Of a stretch of DNA of 64,000 nt, positions 30,106 to 38,967 are shown in pieces. Position 1 is the stretch's first letter. Every line of letters begins with the position of its first letter. The notes beneath the pieces are model-generated. The model made no database searches, was not told the origin of the DNA, and saw nothing but the letters and a program-made list of their open reading frames with translations. A program made the translations under genes and the position numbers. The stretch is from Herbaspirillum sp. 3R11 (GTDB lineage: Bacteria; Pseudomonadota; Gammaproteobacteria; Burkholderiales; Burkholderiaceae_D), in the NCBI RefSeq assembly GCF_004563925.1, contig NZ_SPNJ01000004.1, positions 620,001 through 684,000 on the forward strand, given 5' to 3'.

Positions 30106-30121
30106 AATTTGCCGGCAAATT
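30106..30121. other. 16-bp perfect palindrome
   Basis: AATTTGCCGGCAAATT in the gap between the 88-residue gene and the convergent hydrolase gene. A TTGACA lies at 30084-30089, so the palindrome would cover the -10 position of any promoter there. Confidence 0.4.
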
Positions 30122-30151
30122 GGCCTGAACAGGCTGCCATGCCGCCAAACG

Positions 30152-30175
30152 ATACGCCGCTGATCAGCGGCGTAT
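30152..30175. terminator. Hairpin between convergent genes
   Basis: A 24-bp perfect dyad (arms ATACGCCGCTGA and its complement), followed by TTGCATTT. It lies between the converging 88-residue gene and hydrolase gene and may act as a weak terminator. Confidence 0.5.
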
Positions 30176-30231
30176 TGCATTTGGGCGATCCGCTTTGTGC
30201 CCCACCCGGCGCGGTAACGCTGCGGCCTCGG

Positions 30232-30927
30232 TCAAAGCCCGGAAGCGGCAATCCAGTCGCGGATGATGGTGAATAATTCCTGCGGCTTTTCCATTGGCGT
30301 CATGTGGCCGCAATCGCGGACGATTTCAAAATGCGCGGCCGGAATGCGCTGCGCCATTTCTTCCGACTCTTCCACCGTACGCAAACGGTCGGCATCGCTG
30401 GCCACGATCAGCGCCGGGCAATCGATGCGGTGCAGGTCGGCATAGCTGCCGTCGCGCAGCGTCGACAACTGGCGCAGGAACACTTCCTTGCCGTTGTTCA
30501 GCGCCATCGCTTGCAGGCGTTGCAACAGCGCAGCGTCGCCGGCACGGTCGGGATGCAGCGACGACGCCAGCGCGCGCGAAGTCAGCCCCTTGAACGGCGC
30601 CTTTTCCGCCAACGCGATCTGCGCCAGCGTAGCGGCCGATTCCTGCTCGCTTTGCGGACGCGACGAAGTATTCAGCAAGCCCAGGCCGAGCACGCGCTCC
30701 GGTGCTTTCAGTGCAATCGCCTGGGCCACGAAGCCGCCCATGGAAAAACCGAACAGCACGAACTTGTCCGGCGCATTGGCCAGCACCCGATCGGCCATGG
30801 CGTCCAGTGAATTGTCCTGGCCGAGGTCGCCGAAATGCAGCGTGCCGAGCGTGGCCAGATCGCTGCGCATGTCGTCCCACAAGGATGCGTTGAGCATGAA
30901 GCCCGGTAAAAAAACCAGATCGCGCAT
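30232..30927 (-). CDS. Alpha/beta-fold hydrolase
   Basis: The 231-residue protein has a compact alpha/beta hydrolase fold: oxyanion loop LPGFMLNASLWDD, nucleophile Ser62 in GFSMGGFVA, the acid in IVASDADRLR, and the catalytic His in DCGHMTPMEKP. This set resembles MenH-type and esterase-like small hydrolases. It has no signal peptide and is cytoplasmic. A META-domain lipoprotein gene begins 480 bases upstream in the same direction and ends just behind this gene's start. Substrate unknown. Confidence 0.85.
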   Translation of the reverse strand: MRDLVFLPGFMLNASLWDDMRSDLATLGTLHFGDLGQDNSLDAMADRVLANAPDKFVLFGFSMGGFVAQAIALKAPERVLGLGLLNTSSRPQSEQESAATLAQIALAEKAPFKGLTSRALASSLHPDRAGDAALLQRLQAMALNNGKEVFLRQLSTLRDGSYADLHRIDCPALIVASDADRLRTVEESEEMAQRIPAAHFEIVRDCGHMTPMEKPQELFTIIRDWIAASGL

Positions 30928-30954
30928 GTTGTTGTTCTCTTCCCAATCAGCTGA

Positions 30955-31407
30955 TTATTTTGGCGTCGCCGGTTTCTCGCGCGCCTGCAAGGTCATGACG
31001 TCTCCATCCGCGGCAAACAGCTCCAGCGTACGGCCGGTGATGCGGTAACGTTCCAGCGCTTGCAGCCAGTCGAGGAAAACCGCTTCGAACTCCATGGCCT
31101 TGCCCGGGCAGGCCATGCGTGTTGCTGCAGCATGCCCGATGGTCAGACGGCCGCCGTCGCGCAGCACATACGGCGCGTTGAATGGATTGCACCAGGCGCG
31201 GCCGCTGACGCTGGCCTGGGCGCCGTCGTCCTGGAAGCTCAGGATCACCGGCGCGCTGCCCTCGCCGCCGCGCGGGATCTCATGCCCCGGCCAGCTGGTC
31301 AGTTCCCAGCGCACGCTGGTCAGCGCGGCGCCGTCGGCACCGCTCGGTTGCGAAGCGCAGCCTGCCAGTCCAAGCAGCGCCGCCAGCATTGCAATATATC
31401 GTTTCAT
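30955..31407 (-). CDS. META-domain lipoprotein (HslJ-like)
   Basis: The 150-residue protein has a lipoprotein signal (LLGLAGC, lipidated Cys17) and then a META domain like that of HslJ: VRWELTSWPGHEIP, ILSFQDDG, SGRAWCNPFNAPYVL and the late CPGKAMEFEAVFLDWLQAL. META/HslJ proteins are small beta-barrel-like periplasmic or outer-membrane lipoproteins linked to stress tolerance. The start at 31407 follows GGAGAGGGC; the longer frame upstream overlaps the MFS gene. It lies 27 bases before the hydrolase gene, probably co-transcribed. Confidence 0.85.
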   Translation of the reverse strand: MKRYIAMLAALLGLAGCASQPSGADGAALTSVRWELTSWPGHEIPRGGEGSAPVILSFQDDGAQASVSGRAWCNPFNAPYVLRDGGRLTIGHAAATRMACPGKAMEFEAVFLDWLQALERYRITGRTLELFAADGDVMTLQAREKPATPK

Positions 31408-31429
31408 GATGCCCTCTCCATGGTGAAAA

Positions 31430-32608
31430 TCATTCCAGCCATTTGGCCCGGCTGGCCGCCAGCGCCACCGCGATGCACAGCGTGCCGATGAATGCCAGGC
31501 CCGCCTGCAGGCCGAAGCCATGCGCCAGGAAACCGACTACCGGCGGCCCGATCAGGCCGCCGCTGTAACTGAGCGTGGCGACGCCGGCCAGCGCGATCGC
31601 GCCATGCCGCCCGGCCGCGCTGAACACGAACGGAAACACCATCGCCACGCCGGTGCCGGCGATCGCGAAACCGATGATGACCAACGGAATATTGATCGCC
31701 GCGACCGCAATGAACACGCCCACCGCTGCCAGCAGCGAACCGAAGCCGACCACCTTGCGCGCGCCCCAGCGCTCCTTGAGGCGGTCGCCCACCAAGCGCG
31801 CCAGCAGCATCATGCCGGCAAACCCGGCATAAGCCAGCGGCGCACCGCCGTCGCCGGCGTGCATGTGGTCCTTCATGTACAGACCGCTCCAGTCGGCAAT
31901 CGATCCCTCGACAATCGCGCCGCAGAATCCGATCAGACCGAGCGCCACCAGATGGCCGTGCGGAATGGCGAAGATCTTCTTGTCGGCGCTGGGTTCCGGC
32001 CGGTCGTTCGGCATCGCCTTGTACCCCAATCGCAGCGGCAGCAGGAACACCACGGCAAGCGCCGCGAAATGCCAGAACGGCGTGACCTCAAGCGCCGCCA
32101 CCGCGCTACCCAGCAAGGCGCCGCTGAAGGTGCCGACGCAGAACCACGCATGCAGCAGCGACATGATGGAGCGCCCGGCCTGTTTTTCCGCCACTGCGCC
32201 CAGCGCATTGATGGCGACGTCGAAGCAGCTCGAGGCGGCGCCGTAGATCGCGCTGAACAACATCAGCAGCGCCAGGTTGGGGGCAATGCCCAGCGCCGGC
32301 AAGGTCAGCAGCAGCACCAATCCGGCATACCAGGTGGTACGACGCGGACCGTAGTGCGCGTTGAGCCACGCCGCCAGCGGAAACGAGCCGACCGCACCGA
32401 TGCCGCCGCACAGCAGCACCATGCTCAGCGTGGCGGCATCGAGCTGCAGGTTGTCGCGGATCGACGGAATGCGCGCCGCCCAGCTGGCGTACAGCAGGCC
32501 CAGCATGAAAAAGAAAAACGGAATCGCGCTGCGGCGCCAGCGGGCGCGCCATGTGGTCGCGTCGGTCGGCGCATCCGCAGTCGAATTCAAAGTCAGGTCG
32601 GTTGTCAT
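31430..32608 (-). CDS. MFS transporter
   Basis: The 392-residue protein has twelve predicted hydrophobic segments in the MFS pattern, with the loop signature in the first half seen as WLNAHYGPRRTTW. The WAARIPSIRDNLQLDAATL segment near the N-terminus recalls the YbjJ/fucose-permease-like group. The start at 32608 gives the expected short cytoplasmic N-terminus; the frame extends 25 codons further. It is divergent from the HD-GYP gene and precedes the META lipoprotein gene by 22 bases. Substrate unknown. Confidence 0.85.
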   Translation of the reverse strand: MTTDLTLNSTADAPTDATTWRARWRRSAIPFFFFMLGLLYASWAARIPSIRDNLQLDAATLSMVLLCGGIGAVGSFPLAAWLNAHYGPRRTTWYAGLVLLLTLPALGIAPNLALLMLFSAIYGAASSCFDVAINALGAVAEKQAGRSIMSLLHAWFCVGTFSGALLGSAVAALEVTPFWHFAALAVVFLLPLRLGYKAMPNDRPEPSADKKIFAIPHGHLVALGLIGFCGAIVEGSIADWSGLYMKDHMHAGDGGAPLAYAGFAGMMLLARLVGDRLKERWGARKVVGFGSLLAAVGVFIAVAAINIPLVIIGFAIAGTGVAMVFPFVFSAAGRHGAIALAGVATLSYSGGLIGPPVVGFLAHGFGLQAGLAFIGTLCIAVALAASRAKWLE

Positions 32609-32723
32609 GCAATCCAGAGAGGAATAAACTTCGTCGGCTGCCATTATCCCGCATCCTGCCTGCGCCGATGATGTTCCTTCCATTCACCGCTGTACCCGTT
32701 TCATTTTCCGTTTCATTTTTTGC

Positions 32724-33311
32724 ATGTCCGATCTCTCCGACCCGCTACACCAACTTCAGACCCAGGCCCTCGACGCACTGCTCGCACTGCAAGACCTGAT
32801 CGACAACTACACGCCATTGCACGAAGACCGCGTCGCCACGCTGGCGCTGCAGATCGGTCGCCGCATGAAACTTGATGCGCCACGCCTGCAAGCGCTGCAC
32901 ATGGCCGCACGCGTGCACGACATCGGCAAGGTCGACATCCCGCTGGACATCCTCAACAAACCCGGCAAGCTCAACGATGCTGAATTTGCCTTGATCAAGA
33001 CGCATGCGCAGACCAGCTACGATGTGCTCAAGCGCATTTCCTTCACGCTGCCGGTGGCCGACATCGTCCACGCACATCACGAATACCTGGACGGTTCCGG
33101 CTATCCGCGCGGCCTGCGCGGCGACGACATCCTGCCGGAGGCACGCATCCTCACCGTCGCCGACATCGTCGAATCGATGTCCGAAGACCGGCCCTATCGC
33201 AAGAGCCTCGGCATGCCCGCTGCGCTGGAAGAAATCAGCCGCCTGCGCGGCATCCGGCTCGACCCGGACGCGGTCGACGCCTGCCTGCAGGTCTGCGGCA
33301 ACGCGCCCTGA
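32724..33311 (+). CDS. Stand-alone HD-GYP domain phosphohydrolase
   Basis: The 195-residue protein is an HD-GYP domain with no sensor or receiver part. Metal residues are visible: His33, His65-Asp66 (VHDIGKVDIP), His94, His118-119 and Asp147, and the signature HHEYLDGSGYPRGL carries the GYP motif. Such domains hydrolyse cyclic-di-GMP, usually attached to a regulatory module. Being alone, it may be controlled by expression or by a partner. A GGDEF protein is encoded in the same window at 59.7 kb. No strong ribosome site is seen. Confidence 0.87.
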   Translation: MSDLSDPLHQLQTQALDALLALQDLIDNYTPLHEDRVATLALQIGRRMKLDAPRLQALHMAARVHDIGKVDIPLDILNKPGKLNDAEFALIKTHAQTSYDVLKRISFTLPVADIVHAHHEYLDGSGYPRGLRGDDILPEARILTVADIVESMSEDRPYRKSLGMPAALEEISRLRGIRLDPDAVDACLQVCGNAP

Positions 33312-33417
33312 CAAGTTCCGCTACACTCTTGGCATTGCCGCGTTAGTACGGACGCGCGGCGCCATAACAATCAGGCAGCGCCTCACCGGTAGCCGCCGAT
33401 ATCCAAGAGACAATCTC

Positions 33418-34638
33418 ATGCCAGAACCGATCGCCGCCACGCAGCGGGATTTCATCGTGCGCCATCCGTTGCTGACCGCCCTCGCCCTGTCGCTGGGCAC
33501 CGCGATTGCGCTCGGCGTGGCGCGCTTTTCGTATGCGCTGCTGCTGTCGCCGATGCGCACCGACCTCGGCTGGCCCTACCTGATCGCCGGCGGCATGAAC
33601 ACCGGCAACGCACTCGGCTACCTGCTCGGCGCGCTCGTCTCACCGCCGCTGATGCGCCGCTTCGGTACACACAAGTTGCTGATCGGCGGCGCGCTGGCGA
33701 CCGCTTTCCTGATCATCCTCTCGGGATTGTTCACCGATACCGCGACGCTGCTGGCGCTGCGCATCGTGACCGGTACAGTGAGCGCCTTCATCTTCATCTC
33801 CGGCGGCATCCTGATCAGCCGTCTGGCGGCGCTGCATCCGCAACGCGCGGGATTTTTGCTGGGCCTGTTCTACGGCGGCAGCGGCATCGGCATTGTCGCC
33901 TCGGCCTGGCTGGTGCCGGCGACCATGGCCGCCGCTACGGCCCACGGCGTCGCCCATAGCTGGCAATGGGCATGGATCGCGATGGGCTTGCTGAGCCTGG
34001 TGGCGACCGCCTTCATGGCGCCGCCGGCGCTGCGCATCCCGGCCTTGCCGCCGCAGGCGCAGGGCGCCGGACGATTCCGCATGCGCACGCTGAGCTTCGG
34101 GCTGAGCGGTTATTTCATGTTCGGACTCGGCTATATCGGCTACATGACCTTCGTGATTGCGCTGCTCAAGGAGCAAGGCATGTCGGCGTCGATGATCACG
34201 CTGTTCTACACGCTGCTGGGTCTCGCCGTGATGGCGTCGTCGCGGCTGTGGGCCGGCATGCTGGACAAGTTCAAGGGCGGCGAATCGCTGGCCATCCTCA
34301 ACGCGCTGCTGAGCGTGGCGACGCTGTTGCCGGCGGTGACGGCGGCGCCGGTGGCGGTGTTCATCTCGGGATTATTGTTCGGCGGCGTGTTCCTGTCGGC
34401 GGTGGCCTCGACCACCGCACTGGTGCGCCACAACCTGCCGCCGGCCAGCTGGTCGCTCGGCATCAGCGCCTTCACGATCGTGTTCGCGGCGGGCCAGATC
34501 GTCGGTCCGAGCATCGTCGGCTGGATCGCCGACCGCAGCGGCGGCCTGCAGCAGGGCCTGCTGTTTTCAGCGCTGTCGCTGCTGGTCGGCGCGCTGCTGG
34601 CATGGCGTCAGCGACCGCTGCAGTTGCTTAAGAACTAA
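33418..34638 (+). CDS. YbfB/YjiJ-family MFS transporter
   Basis: The 406-residue protein has about twelve hydrophobic segments. The LGTAIALGVARFSYALLLSP start, with GWPYLIAGGMNTGNALGYLLG soon after, is typical of the YbfB/YjiJ branch of MFS, a group of unknown substrate. The start at 33418 gives a short cytoplasmic N-terminus; the frame is open upstream through the HD-GYP gene in another phase, which is not coding. It converges on the small CMD-like gene with a 4-base overlap of the ends. Confidence 0.87.
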   Translation: MPEPIAATQRDFIVRHPLLTALALSLGTAIALGVARFSYALLLSPMRTDLGWPYLIAGGMNTGNALGYLLGALVSPPLMRRFGTHKLLIGGALATAFLIILSGLFTDTATLLALRIVTGTVSAFIFISGGILISRLAALHPQRAGFLLGLFYGGSGIGIVASAWLVPATMAAATAHGVAHSWQWAWIAMGLLSLVATAFMAPPALRIPALPPQAQGAGRFRMRTLSFGLSGYFMFGLGYIGYMTFVIALLKEQGMSASMITLFYTLLGLAVMASSRLWAGMLDKFKGGESLAILNALLSVATLLPAVTAAPVAVFISGLLFGGVFLSAVASTTALVRHNLPPASWSLGISAFTIVFAAGQIVGPSIVGWIADRSGGLQQGLLFSALSLLVGALLAWRQRPLQLLKN

Positions 34639-35090
34639 GCACCGAGTTTCACACTAAGATCAGGGAAAACAATCTCCACCTGACTTGCCTTGCCGAGCAT
34701 GTCGGTGAGGAAGTTCAGACCGACGTGGGTGATTATTTCCACAATCTCGGCGTCACTGTAGCCGGCGCTGCGCACCTCAACCAGATCGAGCGCGCCAATC
34801 TTGCCGTTCTTCTCCAGCAGGCTGCGTGCGAACTTCACGGCGGCCGCGACTTGCGGATCTTCGCGCGCAATTGTTCTTTGCGCCGACGCAATGCGTGCCC
34901 GCACCGGCACAGCCAGCGTGCCGCCGTCGGCGATGCCGTGCAAGCCGAGGTAGGCGCGCAAGGCCGCCGGAGAATTGGCGAAGACCTTCAGGAAATCCGG
35001 CACCAGGCCGAGCTGCTCCTGAATGGCGGCGAACAAGGCGGCCTGTTCCGGAGTGGCGTCAGTAGTGTCGACGAGTTTGATGCGTGCCAT
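34635..35090 (-). CDS. Carboxymuconolactone-decarboxylase-like protein lacking the CxxC site
   Basis: The 151-residue protein matches the AhpD/CMD-type alkylhydroperoxidase family at both ends: LVPDFLKVFANSPAALRAYLG at 29-49, and FARSLLEKNG then AGYSDAEIVEIITHVGLN at about 88-125. Relatives are about 180 residues long and carry an Ala-rich helix with CxxCxxxH between these parts. Here residues near 66-75 join the halves directly and the whole protein has no cysteine, so it cannot do the usual peroxidase chemistry. It is divergent from the LysR gene, a frequent pairing. The frame is intact. Confidence 0.75.
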   Translation of the reverse strand: MARIKLVDTTDATPEQAALFAAIQEQLGLVPDFLKVFANSPAALRAYLGLHGIADGGTLAVPVRARIASAQRTIAREDPQVAAAVKFARSLLEKNGKIGALDLVEVRSAGYSDAEIVEIITHVGLNFLTDMLGKASQVEIVFPDLSVKLGA

Positions 35091-35194
35091 GAAGACGGCC
35101 CTGACGATGGTGGAGATGCAGGGAGTGTCACCGATCTCGGGCATAATCCAAATACCCTGAAATCACAATTAGTCATTACAAAAACAGGAACAAT

Positions 35195-36097
35195 ATGGAC
35201 CGACTCGAGTCGATGGCGATTTTCCTGGCGGTGGTCGATGAAGGCGGATTCGCCGCCGCCGCGCGCAAGATGAAGATCTCGCCGCCCGTCGTCACGCGCG
35301 CCGTGAGCGACCTGGAAGCGGCCATCGGCGTGCGCCTGCTGACGCGTACCACGCGCATCGTGCGCGTCACCGACGTCGGCGCACGCTACGCCGAGGATTG
35401 CCGCCGCGTGCTGGCCGACGTCACCGAAATGGAAGACCTGGCCGCCGGCGCCCACGGCGCGGTGCGCGGCCGCCTGGTGGTGACGGCGTCGGCCACGTTC
35501 GGCCGCATGTATGTCACGCCGATCGTGATGGAATACCTGCGGCGCTATCCCGAAGCCGAAGTCGAATGCCGTTTCGCCGACCGCATCATCAACCTGATGG
35601 ACGAAGGCATCGACGTGGCGATCCGCATCGGCCAGCTGGCCGATTCCAGCTATCAGGCAATCCCCGTGGGCACGGTGCGGCGCGTGGTGTGCGCCTCGCC
35701 TTCCTATCTCGCCGAACACGGCGCGCCGCAGACCCCGGACGATCTGAGGCAACACGTGATCGTGTCCTCCAACGGCGTCTCGACCTCGCCGGACTGGCGC
35801 TTCACCAAGGGCGATGCGACCACCATCGTGCGCGTGCAGCCGCGCATGACGGTGATGTCGAACGATGAAGCCATCATCGCCGCGCTGGACGGCTTCGGCA
35901 TCACGCGCGTGCTGTCCTACATGGTGGCGGCGCCGCTCTCGGACGGCCGGCTGGTGGAAGTCTTGCGCGGCCATGAGACGCCGACGCTGCCGGTACACGT
36001 GGTGCATCACGAAGGCCGCCATGCTGCGCGCAAGGTGCGCGCCTTCCTCGACCTTGCTGTCGGGGAACTGCGCGGCGGGCAGCCGGGCGTGGAGTAG
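35195..36097 (+). CDS. LysR-family transcriptional regulator
   Basis: The 300-residue protein has an N-terminal winged helix (FLAVVDEGGFAAAARKMKISPP, about 10-31) and a substrate-binding domain beginning near 92 (RLVVTASATFGRMYVTP) with IDVAIRIGQLADSSY. It belongs to the DSF/CrgA-like LysR branch. It diverges from the CMD-like gene and points toward the GST and flavoprotein genes, before which there is a LysR-type inverted repeat at 36113. These are its likely targets. Inducer unknown. Confidence 0.9.
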   Translation: MDRLESMAIFLAVVDEGGFAAAARKMKISPPVVTRAVSDLEAAIGVRLLTRTTRIVRVTDVGARYAEDCRRVLADVTEMEDLAAGAHGAVRGRLVVTASATFGRMYVTPIVMEYLRRYPEAEVECRFADRIINLMDEGIDVAIRIGQLADSSYQAIPVGTVRRVVCASPSYLAEHGAPQTPDDLRQHVIVSSNGVSTSPDWRFTKGDATTIVRVQPRMTVMSNDEAIIAALDGFGITRVLSYMVAAPLSDGRLVEVLRGHETPTLPVHVVHHEGRHAARKVRAFLDLAVGELRGGQPGVE

Positions 36098-36112
36098 GAC
36101 CGTCCACCGGAT

Positions 36113-36131
36113 TATTCTCGAACCGGGAATA
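36113..36131. promoter_or_regulatory. Possible LysR-type binding site
   Basis: TATTC-N9-GAATA, an inverted repeat fitting the T-N11-A pattern, lies between the LysR gene and the GST gene, 84 bases before the GST start. It could be the operator of the GST-flavoprotein pair. Confidence 0.45.
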
Positions 36132-36214
36132 GTCCATTGTCCGTGGCGGCGATTCTCATCATCCGCGTTATCAGCAACACTGGCGACTCCTACAACACAC
36201 CACCTGGAGCTGCC

Positions 36215-36826
36215 ATGAAACTCTACTACCACCCTCTGTCCGGCCATTCGCACCGTGCCCGCCTGTTCCTCTCGCTGCTGGGCGCACAACATGAACTGGT
36301 CCTGGTCGATCTGAAAAAGGGCGAGCAAAAATCCCCTGAAATCCTGAAGCTCAACCGCTTCGGCCAAGTCCCCGTATTGCAAGACGGCGACACCGTCGTC
36401 AGCGATTCCAACGCCATCCTGATTTACCTCGCCAAGTCGCTGGGCCGCACAGACTGGCTGCCGGAAAATCCGGCTACCGCCGCCGCCGTGCAACGCTGGT
36501 TGTCGGTCGCCGCCGGCGAAATCGCCCGCGGTCCGGCTGCCGCCCGCCTGGTCACCGTATTCGGTGCGCCCATTGATGCCGACGACGCGATCCGCCGCGC
36601 CCACGCCATCCTGACATTGGTCGAACAGGAACTGGCTACCCGCACCTGGCTGGCGGCTGAGCAAGCCACCATCGCCGACATCGCGTTGTACTCGTATATC
36701 TCCAGCGCACCCGAAGGCAACGTCGACCTGAGCGCCTATCCGCACACCCGCCAATGGCTGGCGCGGATCGAAGCGCTGCCCGGCTTCGTCGCATTCCAGA
36801 AAACTGCTGTCGGCCTGGCCGCTTAA
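36215..36826 (+). CDS. Glutathione S-transferase
   Basis: The 203-residue protein has the thioredoxin-like N-terminal GST domain ([18 protein letters not shown]; Ser9 as likely thiol-activating residue) with the glutathione motifs [10 protein letters not shown] and [10 protein letters not shown], and an all-helical C-terminal domain ending in [20 protein letters not shown] lies six bases before the ATG, which fixes the start; the longer frame is not used. It precedes the three-domain flavoprotein by 25 bases, so the two form an operon. Confidence 0.93.
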   Translation: MKLYYHPLSGHSHRARLFLSLLGAQHELVLVDLKKGEQKSPEILKLNRFGQVPVLQDGDTVVSDSNAILIYLAKSLGRTDWLPENPATAAAVQRWLSVAAGEIARGPAAARLVTVFGAPIDADDAIRRAHAILTLVEQELATRTWLAAEQATIADIALYSYISSAPEGNVDLSAYPHTRQWLARIEALPGFVAFQKTAVGLAA

Positions 36827-36851
36827 CCCATAAGGCATAAGGAGCGCCATC

Positions 36852-38918
36852 ATGACTTCGACACAGCCGACACCGCCGCCAGCAAACTCCGTGACCTCTT
36901 CCGCCTCTCCCTGGCATGAAGGCGAGCTGACCATGCAGCGCAGCGTCGGCGTCGGCGTCGTCGAACGCATGGCCGGCCCCGGCCGCAGCCAGATGGGACG
37001 CACCTGGATGCCTGACCAGCATCGCCAGTTTTACGCCCAGTTGCCGTTCGTGATCCTGGGCGCCGTCGATACCGAGGGTGAAGTGTGGGCCACGCTGCGT
37101 GCCGGCCGGCCCGGTTTCATGCACGCCGACGTTGCCGAGAAACTCACGCTCGAACTGGCGCGCGATCCGCTCGATCCCGCCGACGCCGGCATGGAAGATG
37201 GCGACGGCATCGGCATGCTCGGCATCGAGCTGCACACACGCCGCCGCAATCGCATGAACGGCCTGGTCAGCCGGCAGTCGGACCAACGTTTCCACATCGA
37301 CGTGACGCAGGCCTACGGCAACTGCCCGCAATACATCCAGTTGCGCCAATATGAATTCACCGATGCACCGGCCGGTCCCGTGAGCAAACTATCGGTGCTG
37401 GATGCCGACGCCGCCGCCATGATTCGCGCGTCCGATTCGTTCTACGTCGCCTCGTATGTGGTGCGCGACGGCAAGAAGCAGGTCGATGCCTCGCATCGTG
37501 GCGGCAAGCCAGGCTTCGTGCGCATCGACGACGACGGCGTGCTGACGATTCCGGATTTCTCCGGCAATCTGTTCTTCAACACGCTGGGGAATTTCTTGCT
37601 GAATCCGCGCGCCGGTCTGGTGTTTGTCGATTTTCGCAACGGCGATTTGCTGCAACTGAGCGGACGCGCCGAAGTCATCCTCAACGCCCCCGAAGTGGCC
37701 GCCTTCATGGGTGCGGAACGCATGTGGCGCTTCACGCCGCAACAGATCGTGCGCCGCCCCGCCGCGCTGCCGCTGCGTTGGATCGACGTTGCTGCCGGAG
37801 CGTCGCCTAACGCACTGATCACCGGGAGCTGGGAAGACGCCGCCGCACGATTGAAGGCAGCCGAACTCGCCACGCAATGGCGGCCGTTCCGCGTCAGCAA
37901 GATCGTCGACGAGACTGCGGCCATCCGCTCGTTTCATCTGCAGCCAAACGACGGCGCCGGCATGCCGGGCGTCCTGGCGGGACAGCATGTCTCAGTGCGG
38001 CTACCACTTCCGGAAGGCGGTACCCAGATCCGTCAATACACCTTGTCGAGCGCGCCTTCGGATGCCTTCCTGCGCATCAGTGTCAAGCGCCAGGGATTGT
38101 TTTCCGATCATCTGCACACCACGATCAAGGTCGGCGACATCATCGAGGCCCGGGCACCGGCCGGCAATTTCGTCATCGATGCGTCGGTGCGCCGTCCCGC
38201 TGTATTGCTGGCGGCAGGCGTCGGCGTCACGCCGATGCTGGCGATGCTGCGCCATCTGATCCACGAAGGCATGCGCAAGCGTTACCAGCGGCCGGTATGG
38301 CTGTTCCAGTCGGCGCGCAGCAAGGCCGAACTGGCTTTCGGTGAAGAGATCGCGGCGCTGGTCAATGCCGGCAAGGGCGGCGCGCGTCACGTGCGTGTGG
38401 TGAGTCAGGCCGATGATGGGATCGAGGCCTCGGGGCGTATCGATATCGCCTTGCTCAAGCAGACGCTGCCTTTTGACGACTACGATTTTTATCTGTGCGG
38501 ACCCGCGTCATTCATGCAGCAAATGTATGACGGCTTGCGCACCATGAACGTGACCGATGCGCGCATCCATGCGGAAGCCTTCGGTCCTTCCGGCCTGCAA
38601 CGTCAGGTCGACGAACAAGCAATACAAGTCCCGTTGAAACCAGCTGCGACCGACGCGGTGCCGGTGCTGTTCATGCGTTCCGCCAAGGAGGCGCGTTGGA
38701 CCACCGAGAGCGGTTCGCTGCTGGAGCTGGCCGAGCAACGCGGCCTGAATCCTGAATCAAGCTGCCGCGACGGCCGTTGCGGCACCTGCCGTACTCGCGT
38801 GCTGCAAGGGGAAGTGACTTATGCGAAAACGCCGGAGTTCGCAGTCGCGGAAGATGAAGCGTTGATCTGCTGCGCCATGCCGGCGCAGGGTTGCACGACG
38901 CTGCATCTGGAGCTGTAA
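36852..38918 (+). CDS. Three-domain flavoprotein: PNPOx-like, FNR-like and 2Fe-2S ferredoxin
   Basis: The 688-residue protein has a PNPOx-like split-barrel (about 55-330, SFYVASYV...DASHRGGKPGFV), then an FNR-type reductase (about 345-590): FAD motif IRQYTLSSAP, NAD site AAGVGVTPMLAMLR and YLCGPASFMQQMYDGL. A plant-type ferredoxin ends it (Cys638, Cys643, Cys646 and Cys673/674 in SSCRDGRCGTC...ICC). It could pass electrons from NAD(P)H through FAD and the 2Fe-2S cluster to a flavin or partner. It follows a GST gene. Physiological substrate unknown. Confidence 0.87.
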   Translation: MTSTQPTPPPANSVTSSASPWHEGELTMQRSVGVGVVERMAGPGRSQMGRTWMPDQHRQFYAQLPFVILGAVDTEGEVWATLRAGRPGFMHADVAEKLTLELARDPLDPADAGMEDGDGIGMLGIELHTRRRNRMNGLVSRQSDQRFHIDVTQAYGNCPQYIQLRQYEFTDAPAGPVSKLSVLDADAAAMIRASDSFYVASYVVRDGKKQVDASHRGGKPGFVRIDDDGVLTIPDFSGNLFFNTLGNFLLNPRAGLVFVDFRNGDLLQLSGRAEVILNAPEVAAFMGAERMWRFTPQQIVRRPAALPLRWIDVAAGASPNALITGSWEDAAARLKAAELATQWRPFRVSKIVDETAAIRSFHLQPNDGAGMPGVLAGQHVSVRLPLPEGGTQIRQYTLSSAPSDAFLRISVKRQGLFSDHLHTTIKVGDIIEARAPAGNFVIDASVRRPAVLLAAGVGVTPMLAMLRHLIHEGMRKRYQRPVWLFQSARSKAELAFGEEIAALVNAGKGGARHVRVVSQADDGIEASGRIDIALLKQTLPFDDYDFYLCGPASFMQQMYDGLRTMNVTDARIHAEAFGPSGLQRQVDEQAIQVPLKPAATDAVPVLFMRSAKEARWTTESGSLLELAEQRGLNPESSCRDGRCGTCRTRVLQGEVTYAKTPEFAVAEDEALICCAMPAQGCTTLHLEL

Positions 38919-38967
38919 TCAGCCCTCGTTGCAGCCTCGATGCCTGGTCAATGCCTGGGTCAGTGCA

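Noticed and set aside
34988..37003. 671-codon minus-strand frame spanning the LysR and GST genes
   Set aside because: It runs antisense through several well-supported genes and promoters; no domain seen.
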